Source: Clostridia bacterium (GTDB lineage Bacteria > Bacillota > Clostridia > Christensenellales > DTU072). Taken from it: DNA of 64,000 nt. Position numbers and translations under genes: made by a program. Every line of letters begins with the position of its first letter. Positions within the stretch are counted from its first letter, which is position 1. Below are positions 42,790-53,053 of the stretch, in pieces. The stretch is taken from the NCBI GenBank assembly GCA_017403145.1, contig JAFQOO010000010.1:32151-96150 (forward strand), read 5' to 3'. The notes beneath the pieces were generated by a model that was not told where the DNA came from, did not search any database, and saw nothing but the letters and a program-made list of their open reading frames with translations.

Positions 42790-45700
42790 TTATGATATAA
42801 GAACCGTTTGGAATAAATCGGTAGTGATAGTTACTATAGGAGTGGTTCCCCCGTCAACGTATATTTCAACCGTTTCGGAGTATCTAACTCTCTTCAATTT
42901 GCCCTCTTCGATAGTTTGATTACAGCTATCACACTTGCCGTCTCCGTTTTCGTCTATAGAAGCACAATCTATAAATTCGCCCCAAGAGGTTACTTTGTAT
43001 AGATACTTGGTCGTACTGCTTACGTTTTGATTGGTCAAACCATTGTTAAGGTGCGTAATTAGTGAGTTATATGCCTCACCGTAGGGATTTGCCTTGTTAG
43101 CATAGGTGCTAGCATCGTAGGCAGTCTTAACTCCGCTGGGAACAGAGTTGTCGCTTTCTACGTAGAATACCGTCTTGTTAGGAGTCATATCTAGGAATAC
43201 TAGTCTTACGTTAACAACTTGTTCGTAAACCACGTTTCCTCCATCGTATACAGTTACGATTACCTTCCAATAATCTAGTACGCCACCGCCTACGTATTGG
43301 TCCGAGCCAAAGATTACGGAATTTCCGTTTGCGGTTCTATCCCACCAAGTCAAGCTGAAGGTAAATCCTTGGTCGGATATGTTTTGAGCGTTATAGGTGC
43401 CTTGTACCTTGCTAGCATCAATTCTGGTTACGTAGGGGTCGCTACCATATGCGGTGCCGAACTTTGGACTCAAGGGGTTTAGTACCATTATTATGGGGCT
43501 GGCGTTGGTTATATTATAGGCATCTATTCTAACTTGGTCGGTGCCCATACCATATCCAACGTCAAGTTCGGTAATGGTAAATACTTGGTTCCATACTCTC
43601 TTAACAATATTGGTTTCGTATACCCTACCATTGATACGAACTCTCTTTGAGTATTGAGTCTTGGTGTTGTTAGAAACGTATACGTCGTTTTCCCATTCCT
43701 CTACTCTATAAGTGAGTCTTCCGCCCACCATTCCGAGGTCGTTTATAGCGGTATCCAATAGGTTTGCTACTTCACCGTGTCTATCTACTTGGGTGTTGAT
43801 AAGACGAGTGTACAAGTCCTTATAAGGATTAGATGCGTGCGCGTACGTGCTCGCGTTATAGACACTCTTGTAGGGAGCTTCGGTCAAGGTATTTGCACTT
43901 TCGCTACTACTATTGATATAGCTTGTGGGACTCATATCCAGAGCAACGAGTACGATATCAAAGGTTTGCATATAGACGAATGCCGGGTCGTGCTCGCTGG
44001 TTAGCTCCAATATAACGGTCCAATTTCTAATGATACCGCCTCCAAGCAAGCTATCGGGAATGGTCAAGGAGTTTACTCCGTCCCAAATAACTCTGGTCTT
44101 TAGTCCTTGAGCGTCGTAGCTAACGGCATATTCGGTATTGTAAGTACCTATTGCGGAAACGGTATCGTCTCCCGTATCGGGGTTAGCCCATACGGGGTTC
44201 AAGGGGTTGATTACGAATATCGCGTTATTTTGAGTACCCATTCCATAACCGAGGTCGATTTGTAGAATGTTGGGATTTTCGTATTGATAGATTGCGGGCG
44301 AGAGGGTAAACTTGCTTGCACCGGTTGCATCGGAAAGCATAAAGATACCACTAGCTTCCCCGTTACTCTTTGCCCTATTGAGTGCATCTTGGTCCCAAGT
44401 CATACGATATGCGTAGTCGGTAGCATACGACGAGTCTACCGTAGCGGGATTGATGCCTTCGGGAACGAATATCTTGGATACGGTGCTGGTTGCGAAGTTT
44501 GCGCCGGGCAACGATGAGGTAACCTCGAAGTCAATCTTGTAGTGGCTTACCGAGGATACTCCGGTAATAGCACTTATTACGAATCTCATTGCGTCGCCTT
44601 CCATAATGATATAATCACCGTTTGCGCTGGGACGACGAACTGCCTTATAGAGCCATCTATCGATATAAACCTTTATAACAACGGGTTGACCGCGTTCTGC
44701 GTTATAGACGTGTCCTTGAACGTAAATGGGAGTTAAACCACTATCGTTCATTGTGCCTACTGCAACTATGTTGCTATCTTCGAATTGCCATACTAGGCCA
44801 TAGGTGTTACCGCCCGAGTATGCGCTGATTATGGTTTGCGGTAAATCGCTAGCTCTACCGGTGAAGGGGTCTTCGTAGCGGTAGAATGCGTTAGGTTCAG
44901 CATAGTTTTCATAGGTATCGGTTACGCCCTCTACTAGTTGATAGTTCTTGAACAATCTATCGGCTACTTTAACTTTAAGGAGTAGATTTTGTACTTCCAT
45001 TCCCATATATCCGTCTAATACCGAGGTAAATGCGAAGTAGTTATCGGCATTGGCTCCGAGTACCGTTTGATAGGTATCGTACATTACTTCGAAGTCTTCC
45101 GGAACAGTCCAAGATGCTTCGTATACCAAAGGTTTGCCTTCGGCAAAGTTAATGGTTATGGTATTGGGAACGGTTATATTGTCCTCGGTATAGGGGTCGA
45201 GTAGCAATACGGAGTCATCGGCTTGACCGGCGTTCAAGCTTTCTATCGTCTTATCTAGGAAGTGGAAGATAACCGTCAAGGTTTGACCATCGTCTAGCTT
45301 TGCATAGGTTAGAACGTCGCGGTCGTTTAGTCTGCCCTCTCCCGTCCACTTGTGTCCGTTGAGATCGTACTCGATTTGACTTACCAAATGCTCGGTCTTG
45401 CAGTCTGCATTGTAGTAGAAATATACGCCACGAGCATAGTTGAACTCATAGGGATAACCATCGTCCATACCATCGCCGTTCAAGTCAACGAAACGTTCAC
45501 TCTTGTTGTAAACCAAGTTGATATTAGAGGGTAGTATAAAGGTTCCGCTATATGCCCAATTGTGATATGCGTCGACGTCAACTACAATCACCTCACCAAG
45601 CTCGCTGTATGCGGAAGGTACTGCATAACTTTGCTTTTCTCTCGACAAGAAATGACGTGAGGAAACAGCTTGTGCGTAGTTGTAGTTTAGTTGCATTACC

Positions 45701-48700
45701 TCTGCGGGTAGAACCTTTAGCTTCAAGGTAACTTCCTTACCCATAATGGTAGCAACCGCTAGGTCGATAACACCGTCGGTATATTCGGCAGTTCCCTTAT
45801 AATCGATAGCATCTAGTTGCTCACGAGTAGCAACAAGGCTCCAAACGATACCGCTCTTAACCAAAGTGGAGCTAGCGTCGCCTATCTTAATCTTGCTGGG
45901 TAGTCTATCCGCGAGCAAGAATGAGGATAGTTTATAGTTGTCGTATAGGTTATCTATAACGAGGGTACCATAGGTGATATCGTAGGCGCTATCATCGTCG
46001 TCGGCGGAGTGGAAGTTAGAGCCTATATCATAGGTACGAGAAGCAATTTGAACGTAGATACGCGAGCTATCGTGTAGCATTGCGGATAGCCAAATTACAC
46101 CACCGAGTTTTAGACGTTCTTCACTAATTACGGTTAGTTGTTCGTAGTTATAAACCTCGACCATTCTTTCCGTTCTTTCGTCGTTCCAGAACAAATCTTC
46201 GGCATCCTTAGAGGGGAATGCAACGGTCCAAACTTCGGGAACGGGAGCGCCCGAGCCACCGTAACGAACGGTGGTACCGTCCGCGCGGGTGATGGTAAAT
46301 TGTAGTTGGTCTTTAATAACGTAACCGCCCTCGTACTTGAAGGTGTTGTCTGCGTTATAGATTTCCAGCTCGATGGTTTCGAGTACTATTTGTGATTGAG
46401 CGCTATCGAAGTCAACGTAGGGCTTATCTTCTTCGCTCATTTCGAGTTCAAAGGCTACGGTGTAATCGTGAGCATCGTCGTCTTGTCCAACGTATATATC
46501 AACGCCTTGACCATAAGCTCCGTTGAAAGCCTCGATTAGTTTTTGAGTGTCGAGAGTACCGAATATCGGTAGACTTGCACTAGTGGTAGCATCGGTGATA
46601 TTTACGTTATCTTTATCTGCTTCCATAAAGACCACGGTAATATCGCTAAACAACCAATTGAAGAAATCGTAAGGAGTCATACCGCTACCATCTTTCATAG
46701 CGATTAAACCGTTGCGGTTGAGCTTTACGCCCTTGAGGTTGATTTGGTTGGTTAGTACTTCTACCGTGATTTCGATGCCATCGGGTAGATTTTCGTGGCG
46801 AGTTTCTTCTTCCCAAAGGTTAAAGAGGATATCGATAACCGTCTTTTCTTCCAAAACGTAGGTTACGGACATATCCTTTCTACGAGCATATGCGTCGCCT
46901 AGCGTAGTAGAAATGGTTATGGTAGTACCTTGAACCCACGGTGCGTGGTCGTGCCAATCGGTAGCGTAGCTACGACGAGTACCATCGGCGAAGGTGATAT
47001 CCAATACTTCGGGAACTTGGAAACGAGAATAAGTGTCTACTGCCCAAGTATAGCTCTTCAATTGATATTCGCTAGTGGGAGTATCGGTGATAGTAAGGTT
47101 GTCGCCATATTCGTCGTCGGCAACGAGGTTACCGTCTACTAGAGAGCCATCAGCCATCTTAAAGAGGATATCCTCTGCAACACCGGTCATATGTTGAACC
47201 AAAATCCTAACGACCATAGTGTTTTCGCCTGCACCGATAGTTGCTTCCAAGAAATAATGGTTTGCAACCAAATCGGGGTCTACGATAAGATGATATTCGC
47301 CCGTTGCATTATCGTAGTGAACAACGTCGTCGCCTGCAACGTTTCTCCATTCTACGTTGTAGAAATAGGGAGCATAGGTGCCGGGAGTCATACCATCAAA
47401 GTGGATATAGATATCTCTAGGCAATACCCAAGTGGTGCTGTCGTAGGGGTCAACGTAATATACACCCCAATCGGAGCCTACTTCGGTTTGTCCCATAGTG
47501 TAGTAAGGAGCAACTTGTAGGTTCATAACGGTTTCGGTTTGCTCGTGGAAATCGGCACCCGTCTTGAAGGTGTAGTCGCGTTCGCCGATAATCTTATCGG
47601 GTACAAGAACTTTTAGTTTGATTTCTTCAATATAGAACCAACCTTCGTCGAGCTCACCGCGGTGATACCAAGAACGAGCGCGGTCGAAGTAGTTAGCCAA
47701 GTCGAAGTTAGAAATGGTAACGTCGGTAAATACGTCCTTGAAGGGGTATTGGTTACCCTCTAGTTTAACGTTGTTGGCAACGGGGTTGGTCCACTTGATA
47801 ACCTTGAGCGCGTTGGGACCTTCCAATAGTTTTTGGAAGTTTACGTCGGCAAATTGTGCGTTATAGGTATCAAAGGTGGAAGGTAGAGTACTAAATAGCG
47901 AGGGGATACCATCGATGGTATAGTCGTAGTCTTTTAGGTTCAATACGTAATCTTCGCCATTTTGTCCCTTGAAGAAGTATACGAGGTCGGTAGGTAGAGT
48001 ATAGGTGCTGGGTTCGAGTGCGTCTACGACGTATTCGTTGTGGTTGCCTTGACCTATAATCCAAGCGCTTTCTAGGGTACGCGGTAGTACCTCTACGGAA
48101 AGAGCAATTACTTGACCGTGGAATACGGTATGAACGTAGGTAAAGTTACTCTCCAGATATCCCGGTCTTTCGCTTGTATCGCTGTGGCGGTTATTGATAT
48201 CGAATTCGGAGTAAATCGCCCTATTGTCGCTATCGTCGCAGAAATTCCAAGTAAAGAAGCCTACTTCGTCGGGAGTATCCTCTGCGGGGTCGTTGTAAAT
48301 CTTGGTAAAGGTAAAGGTTACCTCGTACTTATTGAAGTACCAAGCAACGAAGCCTTGTAGCATTTCTTGTTCGGTGAGCATACCGCTGTTCATATAGAAT
48401 GCTTTGTAGATGAGGTATGCGTACGGGTCGATAGTAATATAATCGGCTACGGGAGCTTTGACGATACCATCTTCGGTGCGAACGTTAACGTATTTATCGG
48501 TATCGATAGTTCTGTTTAGAACCTTGACTACTACGTTTTCGCGATAGGTAGCCATCATACCATCACCGATGATAACGTAAACTACGAACTTGCCACCTTC
48601 TAGGGTGAGGTCGTCCCAAGTCATATTGGTCCAATTAAAGGTGGGGAATATGGTATTCTTCCAGTCAATCTTATCGAAGTTTGCGCCCGTCCAATCGAAC

Positions 48701-51700
48701 TCAACGTCAAAGCTGATAGCATTGGAATAAGCAACACGACTTTCGCCAAGAATGGTTTGTAGTTGCAACGCATCTGCATAAGATTCGCCGAAGAAATAAT
48801 TTTGGTCGTAGTCGTATACTACTTTGTAGTAAGTACCGTCGCCCTTATCCACTTGCAAGCAGAAGTATGCGGAATCCATATCGAAGGTGAAGGTAAATCC
48901 GTTTGCGGAAACGTAGGTGCGAGGATATACTTTGGGAGGAGCATATTCTTGTTCTTCTTCGTTTTCTGCTTCGCCAACGGGGCGTTCGCCAAAGAACTTT
49001 TTAGCTAGTAGCTCGGTGCGGATAGCTTCGGTTTCTACAACGTAGAAATCTTTATCTTGATTGTATAAAATCTTGTAGGTTTCGTGCTCGACGGTGTACC
49101 AGCCTCTCTTATGTAGACCGAGGTCGTAGGTGAGCTTTAGACCTGCATCGTTTTCGTAGTTTTGATAGTAGTAAGGAACGTCGGTATTTATAACTTGTTC
49201 GATAGCCTTATCGTACTTGCCTTGCGAACCGAGACCGATAACGTAGTAATCGTTTTCAAAGTCGTAAACGATTTCGTAGCCGAGGTCGTTAAGAACGGTA
49301 TAGTAACCGGTATCTCTATCGAAAACTGCGTGTAGCAAGTATTGTGCGTCGTAGTTATAACGCAAGTTATCGTCTCCGTAGAATGCGGCAACTTGGGTGG
49401 GTATGGGGTCTAGAGGTTCCCATACGTAGTAATCGTTTACTAGGGAGTTGATGCCTTGTTTACCTATATCGGTGGTGATACGAACCAAGTAGTCGCGCGT
49501 TACGCCCATAAATAGATTGTCTATAGCGGGCATATAGTAGGTTTGACCATTTACAACCATAATGGTGTTGGGGTCGTATATGAAGCGGAAATCACGTTCT
49601 TCCATACGTGAACCAAAGTCGAAGTAAACCTTTATGGTTTCGTGTAGCTTGGTGGAGTAAACCGATTCACCTTCGATGTTATCGAACTCCCCTACCGTGA
49701 ACATAGCGAACTTAGCTTCTTCGTGGTCGATATTTTCTACTCTTTGCTTAAAGCCGATTCTAACCTCTACGGTACCGATAAGCTCGTCAACGCGGAACAA
49801 ATCTTTGATGGTTTGGTTAGAGGTGGTAAGACGAATTACTTCGGGTTCGAATACTGCCCAAGAGTCTTCCATTAGCGCTTGAACGATATCGGTAAGACCC
49901 ATAACGATATCTTCGTCTTCGTTTTCGAAGTCGTAGCCCATATACTCGTAGAAGCCACGGATAAAGATATCTTCACGAACCTTGAACAAAGGCATATCGG
50001 GAACGACGTGGTAATTTAACCAAACGTAGCCGAGCTCCTCTATTGGGTCGGCGGTGTTGAAGCTTACGTCGTTAGCGAGAATGGTAATAATCGGAACAGC
50101 CTCCGAGCTACCGCCCAAAACGTAGGAAAACTCTAGCTTGAAAGCACTGCGCGTAGAGCGAGTCCATCTACCGTTGGGCAATATTTGCTCACGGATATAT
50201 TGGTCGTAATCTAGGTGGAATTGTATGGTTGCCATATTAGGCAAGATAAACGGAGTATTCAAACCGCTCATATCGCCCATAAACGAGCCTAACAGGTCGG
50301 ACAAATCTACCTCTTCGGCACTAGCGAATATAAATTGACCGTCCAAAGTACCCGAATAGGTCATAACGTCTTGTAGCTCTTCGAAGTCTTTGAACGAGGG
50401 GAATACTATTCTAACGAATTCACCAACGTGGTTGGGGTACAAGTCCATACGCATAATAAGGGTTGCACCATATTTTTCGTAGTCTTCTTGGCTCATTTCA
50501 GCATAGCTGAATACTTCGAGCCTGATGCTATACTCGTCAACGTCGTAGGTGATATCAAAGTAGGTTGTATCGATTAGTTCCTCTAACGATACGCCCAAAA
50601 TCGCAGCAATACTCTCTAGGTCGATATTAAACTGCTCGTTCAACATCAAGATAATCTGCTCGGTGGAGTATTCCACACCCGTTTCGGAGGTTATAGACAT
50701 AATCCTACGAATCATTTCGATATCAATCTTAATCTTGATGGTAGCACGACTAGAGGGGTCGTCCTCGTCCTTCATAGTCGAGGTGATATTGTTCATAATG
50801 GTGCTTGTAAGCTCGGCGTATTTGCTATCTTCCGCCTCGGTGCGGTTTCCGTAAAGAATGTTATCTACCGCAATAACGATATATTGGTCGATAAAGTCGA
50901 ATAACCACGCCAAGGTTTCCGCAAGGTCGAAGCCACCCTTATAAGCCTTTGGTAAGCCGATATCTTCAAAGGCTATACCGCCATACAAATCTTGTAGACC
51001 TTGAACGTCTAGGAAGGTCAAGGGCTCGTCGGTGGGTAGAGGTTCGTATACGCCGGTATCGGGGTTTAGCTTGCTAAGAGCATCCCTTTCTGCGGGAGCG
51101 GTGTAGTACATACCTATTACGAGGTCGTCGGTAGCAATATCACGACAATTCATAAAGATTTTGTTTATAGAGTTATCGATTTCGTTCATATCGGTACGGA
51201 GCAGAACGTCTAACTCTAGGTCGAGCATAGGTATATACATATCGCCGGTGTACTCGTAATTACCATAATCGTAAAGGGTGTAACCGGATTTATCGAAAAC
51301 GATATTGGTAGAGGTACGAATATCGTATTCTGCGGAAATATGTGCTTGATAAGGAATGGTTTGAACGGTAGTCAAGCCCGTTTGTTCGTTGTATACGGGA
51401 ACAGCGGAATCACCGTGTGCGTCGAGAACCAATTGACGAAGAATATCTTTGCCCAAGTTTTCGTTAGGAGTGGAAATAAATTCCATATCCGAGTCGATAG
51501 AACGGAACTCGGCAACGCCAAGGGTGCTAAACAAGAAGCCCAAATATTTGTTGGTCAAGGGGTCTAGTTTATCTTCGAAGGGAGCAAAAATAGATTGCAT
51601 AAAGTCGGTTACCGTACCGGCAAGAGCGGTAAGAGCAACGTCGTTAAAGAATATGGTGGTATCGTCCCCGTTGATGGTTTGCTTATAGTTATTGGTGATA

Positions 51701-52407
51701 GCAAGGTCCAAAGCATCGCGTAGGCTTTGCATACTACTGCTTGCTTGACCGTCGCCCGAAGCGGAACCGATAACGGTTTCGAGGTTAAATTGGGTGATAA
51801 GGCGGATGAATTGTTGGTACATTACCGAGTCGCCAAAGTTTTCAAATATGCGCTTACTGCCTTGCAAGTTTAGATACAAGTGGTTACCTGCATCAGCGGA
51901 GTTAGGATTGATACCGTCAAAATAGAAACCGATAAGCATCTCGTTTGCTGCACCGTCAAACCATTCGAGAACTATATCGCTATAACGGATAATATCGTTG
52001 TGCTTTGCTAAAGCAACGGGGTCTACAAGTGGTAAACCGTCTTCGCCGAACAAGGTATTGCCTTCCTCGTCTTTTATTTCGTGAGGATAGGTATACAAGT
52101 TGGCTTGTAGTTTTAGCCTAAACGCAGAACCGTCGTCGGTATTTATAAGCATATCTGCGCCAAGATAATAACCGGTATCGGTAACGACGTCGCTATCAAG
52201 GTGAGAAAGCAAATTTTCTAGCGAACCGACAGCGGTATCGATAGCTTGCTCTTTGGTGGTAAAGTCCTTGTAGTTGTCGTTTTGCGTTCCGTCCACGATG
52301 GGATACGGGTCGCTGTAGGGTTGCTCAACGGGTGTACAAGCAAATAGCAAGCCCACGAGCAACACAACTGCTATAATGAGGAATAAAGTTTTGAGATGAC
52401 GGTGCAT
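42790..52407 (-). CDS. Giant lipoprotein, 3205 residues, with Ig-like repeats
   Basis: Lipobox LLFACT after a short signal peptide. The first 900 or so residues are homologous in layout to the next gene (LYLNLQGSKRIFENFGDS and LLGSFMGDMSGLNTPFIL match LYLQIGDKYILMEAFGG and LMGLFIGDISGNNTNYVL). The middle has many modules of the DPY...LP..i.i.F.G type (VDPYDSTTWVLPRDIYIHFDG; LDPYTEDNITVPNTITINF). Near the C-terminus two copies of a GYGMG...NPL.P module occur (LGYGMGTQNNAIFVINPLNP; VGYGMGTDQVRI...VLNPLSP). A cysteine loop IDENGDGKCDSCN lies near residue 3147-3160. It lacks the MBG and beta-helix end of its neighbour. AGGAGA precedes the ATG. It is 41 bases upstream of the 3899-residue gene and is probably co-transcribed with it. 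Confidence 0.85.
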   Translation of the reverse strand: MHRHLKTLFLIIAVVLLVGLLFACTPVEQPYSDPYPIVDGTQNDNYKDFTTKEQAIDTAVGSLENLLSHLDSDVVTDTGYYLGADMLINTDDGSAFRLKLQANLYTYPHEIKDEEGNTLFGEDGLPLVDPVALAKHNDIIRYSDIVLEWFDGAANEMLIGFYFDGINPNSADAGNHLYLNLQGSKRIFENFGDSVMYQQFIRLITQFNLETVIGSASGDGQASSSMQSLRDALDLAITNNYKQTINGDDTTIFFNDVALTALAGTVTDFMQSIFAPFEDKLDPLTNKYLGFLFSTLGVAEFRSIDSDMEFISTPNENLGKDILRQLVLDAHGDSAVPVYNEQTGLTTVQTIPYQAHISAEYDIRTSTNIVFDKSGYTLYDYGNYEYTGDMYIPMLDLELDVLLRTDMNEIDNSINKIFMNCRDIATDDLVIGMYYTAPAERDALSKLNPDTGVYEPLPTDEPLTFLDVQGLQDLYGGIAFEDIGLPKAYKGGFDLAETLAWLFDFIDQYIVIAVDNILYGNRTEAEDSKYAELTSTIMNNITSTMKDEDDPSSRATIKIKIDIEMIRRIMSITSETGVEYSTEQIILMLNEQFNIDLESIAAILGVSLEELIDTTYFDITYDVDEYSIRLEVFSYAEMSQEDYEKYGATLIMRMDLYPNHVGEFVRIVFPSFKDFEELQDVMTYSGTLDGQFIFASAEEVDLSDLLGSFMGDMSGLNTPFILPNMATIQFHLDYDQYIREQILPNGRWTRSTRSAFKLEFSYVLGGSSEAVPIITILANDVSFNTADPIEELGYVWLNYHVVPDMPLFKVREDIFIRGFYEYMGYDFENEDEDIVMGLTDIVQALMEDSWAVFEPEVIRLTTSNQTIKDLFRVDELIGTVEVRIGFKQRVENIDHEEAKFAMFTVGEFDNIEGESVYSTKLHETIKVYFDFGSRMEERDFRFIYDPNTIMVVNGQTYYMPAIDNLFMGVTRDYLVRITTDIGKQGINSLVNDYYVWEPLDPIPTQVAAFYGDDNLRYNYDAQYLLHAVFDRDTGYYTVLNDLGYEIVYDFENDYYVIGLGSQGKYDKAIEQVINTDVPYYYQNYENDAGLKLTYDLGLHKRGWYTVEHETYKILYNQDKDFYVVETEAIRTELLAKKFFGERPVGEAENEEEQEYAPPKVYPRTYVSANGFTFTFDMDSAYFCLQVDKGDGTYYKVVYDYDQNYFFGESYADALQLQTILGESRVAYSNAISFDVEFDWTGANFDKIDWKNTIFPTFNWTNMTWDDLTLEGGKFVVYVIIGDGMMATYRENVVVKVLNRTIDTDKYVNVRTEDGIVKAPVADYITIDPYAYLIYKAFYMNSGMLTEQEMLQGFVAWYFNKYEVTFTFTKIYNDPAEDTPDEVGFFTWNFCDDSDNRAIYSEFDINNRHSDTSERPGYLESNFTYVHTVFHGQVIALSVEVLPRTLESAWIIGQGNHNEYVVDALEPSTYTLPTDLVYFFKGQNGEDYVLNLKDYDYTIDGIPSLFSTLPSTFDTYNAQFADVNFQKLLEGPNALKVIKWTNPVANNVKLEGNQYPFKDVFTDVTISNFDLANYFDRARSWYHRGELDEGWFYIEEIKLKVLVPDKIIGERDYTFKTGADFHEQTETVMNLQVAPYYTMGQTEVGSDWGVYYVDPYDSTTWVLPRDIYIHFDGMTPGTYAPYFYNVEWRNVAGDDVVHYDNATGEYHLIVDPDLVANHYFLEATIGAGENTMVVRILVQHMTGVAEDILFKMADGSLVDGNLVADDEYGDNLTITDTPTSEYQLKSYTWAVDTYSRFQVPEVLDITFADGTRRSYATDWHDHAPWVQGTTITISTTLGDAYARRKDMSVTYVLEEKTVIDILFNLWEEETRHENLPDGIEITVEVLTNQINLKGVKLNRNGLIAMKDGSGMTPYDFFNWLFSDITVVFMEADKDNVNITDATTSASLPIFGTLDTQKLIEAFNGAYGQGVDIYVGQDDDAHDYTVAFELEMSEEDKPYVDFDSAQSQIVLETIELEIYNADNTFKYEGGYVIKDQLQFTITRADGTTVRYGGSGAPVPEVWTVAFPSKDAEDLFWNDERTERMVEVYNYEQLTVISEERLKLGGVIWLSAMLHDSSRIYVQIASRTYDIGSNFHSADDDDSAYDITYGTLVIDNLYDNYKLSSFLLADRLPSKIKIGDASSTLVKSGIVWSLVATREQLDAIDYKGTAEYTDGVIDLAVATIMGKEVTLKLKVLPAEVMQLNYNYAQAVSSRHFLSREKQSYAVPSAYSELGEVIVVDVDAYHNWAYSGTFILPSNINLVYNKSERFVDLNGDGMDDGYPYEFNYARGVYFYYNADCKTEHLVSQIEYDLNGHKWTGEGRLNDRDVLTYAKLDDGQTLTVIFHFLDKTIESLNAGQADDSVLLLDPYTEDNITVPNTITINFAEGKPLVYEASWTVPEDFEVMYDTYQTVLGANADNYFAFTSVLDGYMGMEVQNLLLKVKVADRLFKNYQLVEGVTDTYENYAEPNAFYRYEDPFTGRASDLPQTIISAYSGGNTYGLVWQFEDSNIVAVGTMNDSGLTPIYVQGHVYNAERGQPVVIKVYIDRWLYKAVRRPSANGDYIIMEGDAMRFVISAITGVSSVSHYKIDFEVTSSLPGANFATSTVSKIFVPEGINPATVDSSYATDYAYRMTWDQDALNRAKSNGEASGIFMLSDATGASKFTLSPAIYQYENPNILQIDLGYGMGTQNNAIFVINPLNPVWANPDTGDDTVSAIGTYNTEYAVSYDAQGLKTRVIWDGVNSLTIPDSLLGGGIIRNWTVILELTSEHDPAFVYMQTFDIVLVALDMSPTSYINSSSESANTLTEAPYKSVYNASTYAHASNPYKDLYTRLINTQVDRHGEVANLLDTAINDLGMVGGRLTYRVEEWENDVYVSNNTKTQYSKRVRINGRVYETNIVKRVWNQVFTITELDVGYGMGTDQVRIDAYNITNASPIIMVLNPLSPKFGTAYGSDPYVTRIDASKVQGTYNAQNISDQGFTFSLTWWDRTANGNSVIFGSDQYVGGGVLDYWKVIVTVYDGGNVVYEQVVNVRLVFLDMTPNKTVFYVESDNSVPSGVKTAYDASTYANKANPYGEAYNSLITHLNNGLTNQNVSSTTKYLYKVTSWGEFIDCASIDENGDGKCDSCNQTIEEGKLKRVRYSETVEIYVDGGTTPIVTITTDLFQTVLIS

Positions 52408-52422
52408 TTCTATCTCCTAACT

Positions 52423-52473
52423 GCGCGTTAGCGCGTATTTTGACTAAATAATTGTGAGCGCGTACCAGCGCTC
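52423..52473 (-). repeat. Two small GCGC-type hairpins in the leader of the 3205-residue gene
   Basis: GCGC-GTTA-GCGC (52423-52434) and GAGCGC-GTACCA-GCGCTC (52456-52473) lie within the 5' leader, the first about seven bases upstream of the Shine-Dalgarno. They belong to the same type of short palindrome that clusters at 58567-58678. Confidence 0.6.
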
Positions 52474-52492
52474 GCGCGTAAAATAAGATGCC

Positions 52493-52522
52493 AAAAAGAA
52501 GCGAGAATACTCCCACTTCTTT
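52493..52522 (-). promoter_or_regulatory. Leader hairpin at the 5' end of the giant-lipoprotein transcript
   Basis: On the minus strand AAAGAAG pairs with CTTCTTT, and inside it GGGAG pairs with TTCTC (with wobble), followed by TT. It begins about eight bases after the start point predicted from the promoter at 52537-52565. It resembles an attenuator or a 5' stabilising stem. Confidence 0.5.
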
Positions 52523-52536
52523 AATTACGCACGTAT

Positions 52537-52565
52537 ATAATATAATATATAGGGAGCAAAGTCAA
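52537..52565 (-). promoter_or_regulatory. Promoter of the giant lipoprotein operon
   Basis: Minus-strand TTGACT, a 17-base spacer and TATTAT, giving a leader of about 125 bases. The box TTGACTTT is identical to that of both decarboxylase promoters at 58695 and 60233. Confidence 0.65.
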
Positions 52566-52806
52566 GATGAGAAAGCAAATTTTACTAAGTTTTTACTAAA
52601 ACGCGCTCGCGCACTCGCGTTTATTCACACGCCAAATTTTAATTGTGTTCCTATCATTACGTTATTCCTTCTCCGAAAATCTACCCTTTTCCCCCTTCTA
52701 GAAGGAAGCCCCTAACGTTAACCTAGAATTTTACTAAGCCTATCAAATAGGAGCTATCACAAATCAAAGCACGCCGGACACAGCACGTAAAACGTGTATT
52801 TAGAGC

Positions 52807-52861
52807 GTATTGAAAACGTATTGAAAATGTATTGAAAACGTATCAAGAACGTATCAAGAAC
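52807..52861. repeat. 11-bp tandem repeat, five copies
   Basis: GTATTGAAAAC, GTATTGAAAAT, GTATTGAAAAC, GTATCAAGAAC and GTATCAAGAAC follow without gaps. The last two share the same three changes, so a variant unit was itself duplicated. The period is close to one helical turn. Confidence 0.85.
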
Positions 52862-52933
52862 GCAACGTTTTTTAGCTATTTTCCGCGCGTTTTTCGGTGC
52901 CAAATTATTTTTGTGTCTTTTCTTTTACTTGCA

Positions 52934-52969
52934 ATTTAGGATACCTTTATTTGTATTTAGGATACCTTT
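52934..52969. repeat. Direct repeat, two copies, period 21
   Basis: ATTTAGGATACCTTT occurs at 52934-52948 and 52955-52969, joined by ATTTGT. Exact over 15 bases. Confidence 0.75.
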
Positions 52970-53053
52970 TTTCTACTTTTATTGCATTTTATAAAAATTT
53001 GTTTCGTACCGAAAATCGGTGGCTTTTAGGGCGATTTTAACGTATACGCAGTT

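Noticed and set aside
52807..52861. CRISPR array
   Set aside because: The units are 11 bp and contiguous with no spacers, and no cas gene is nearby.
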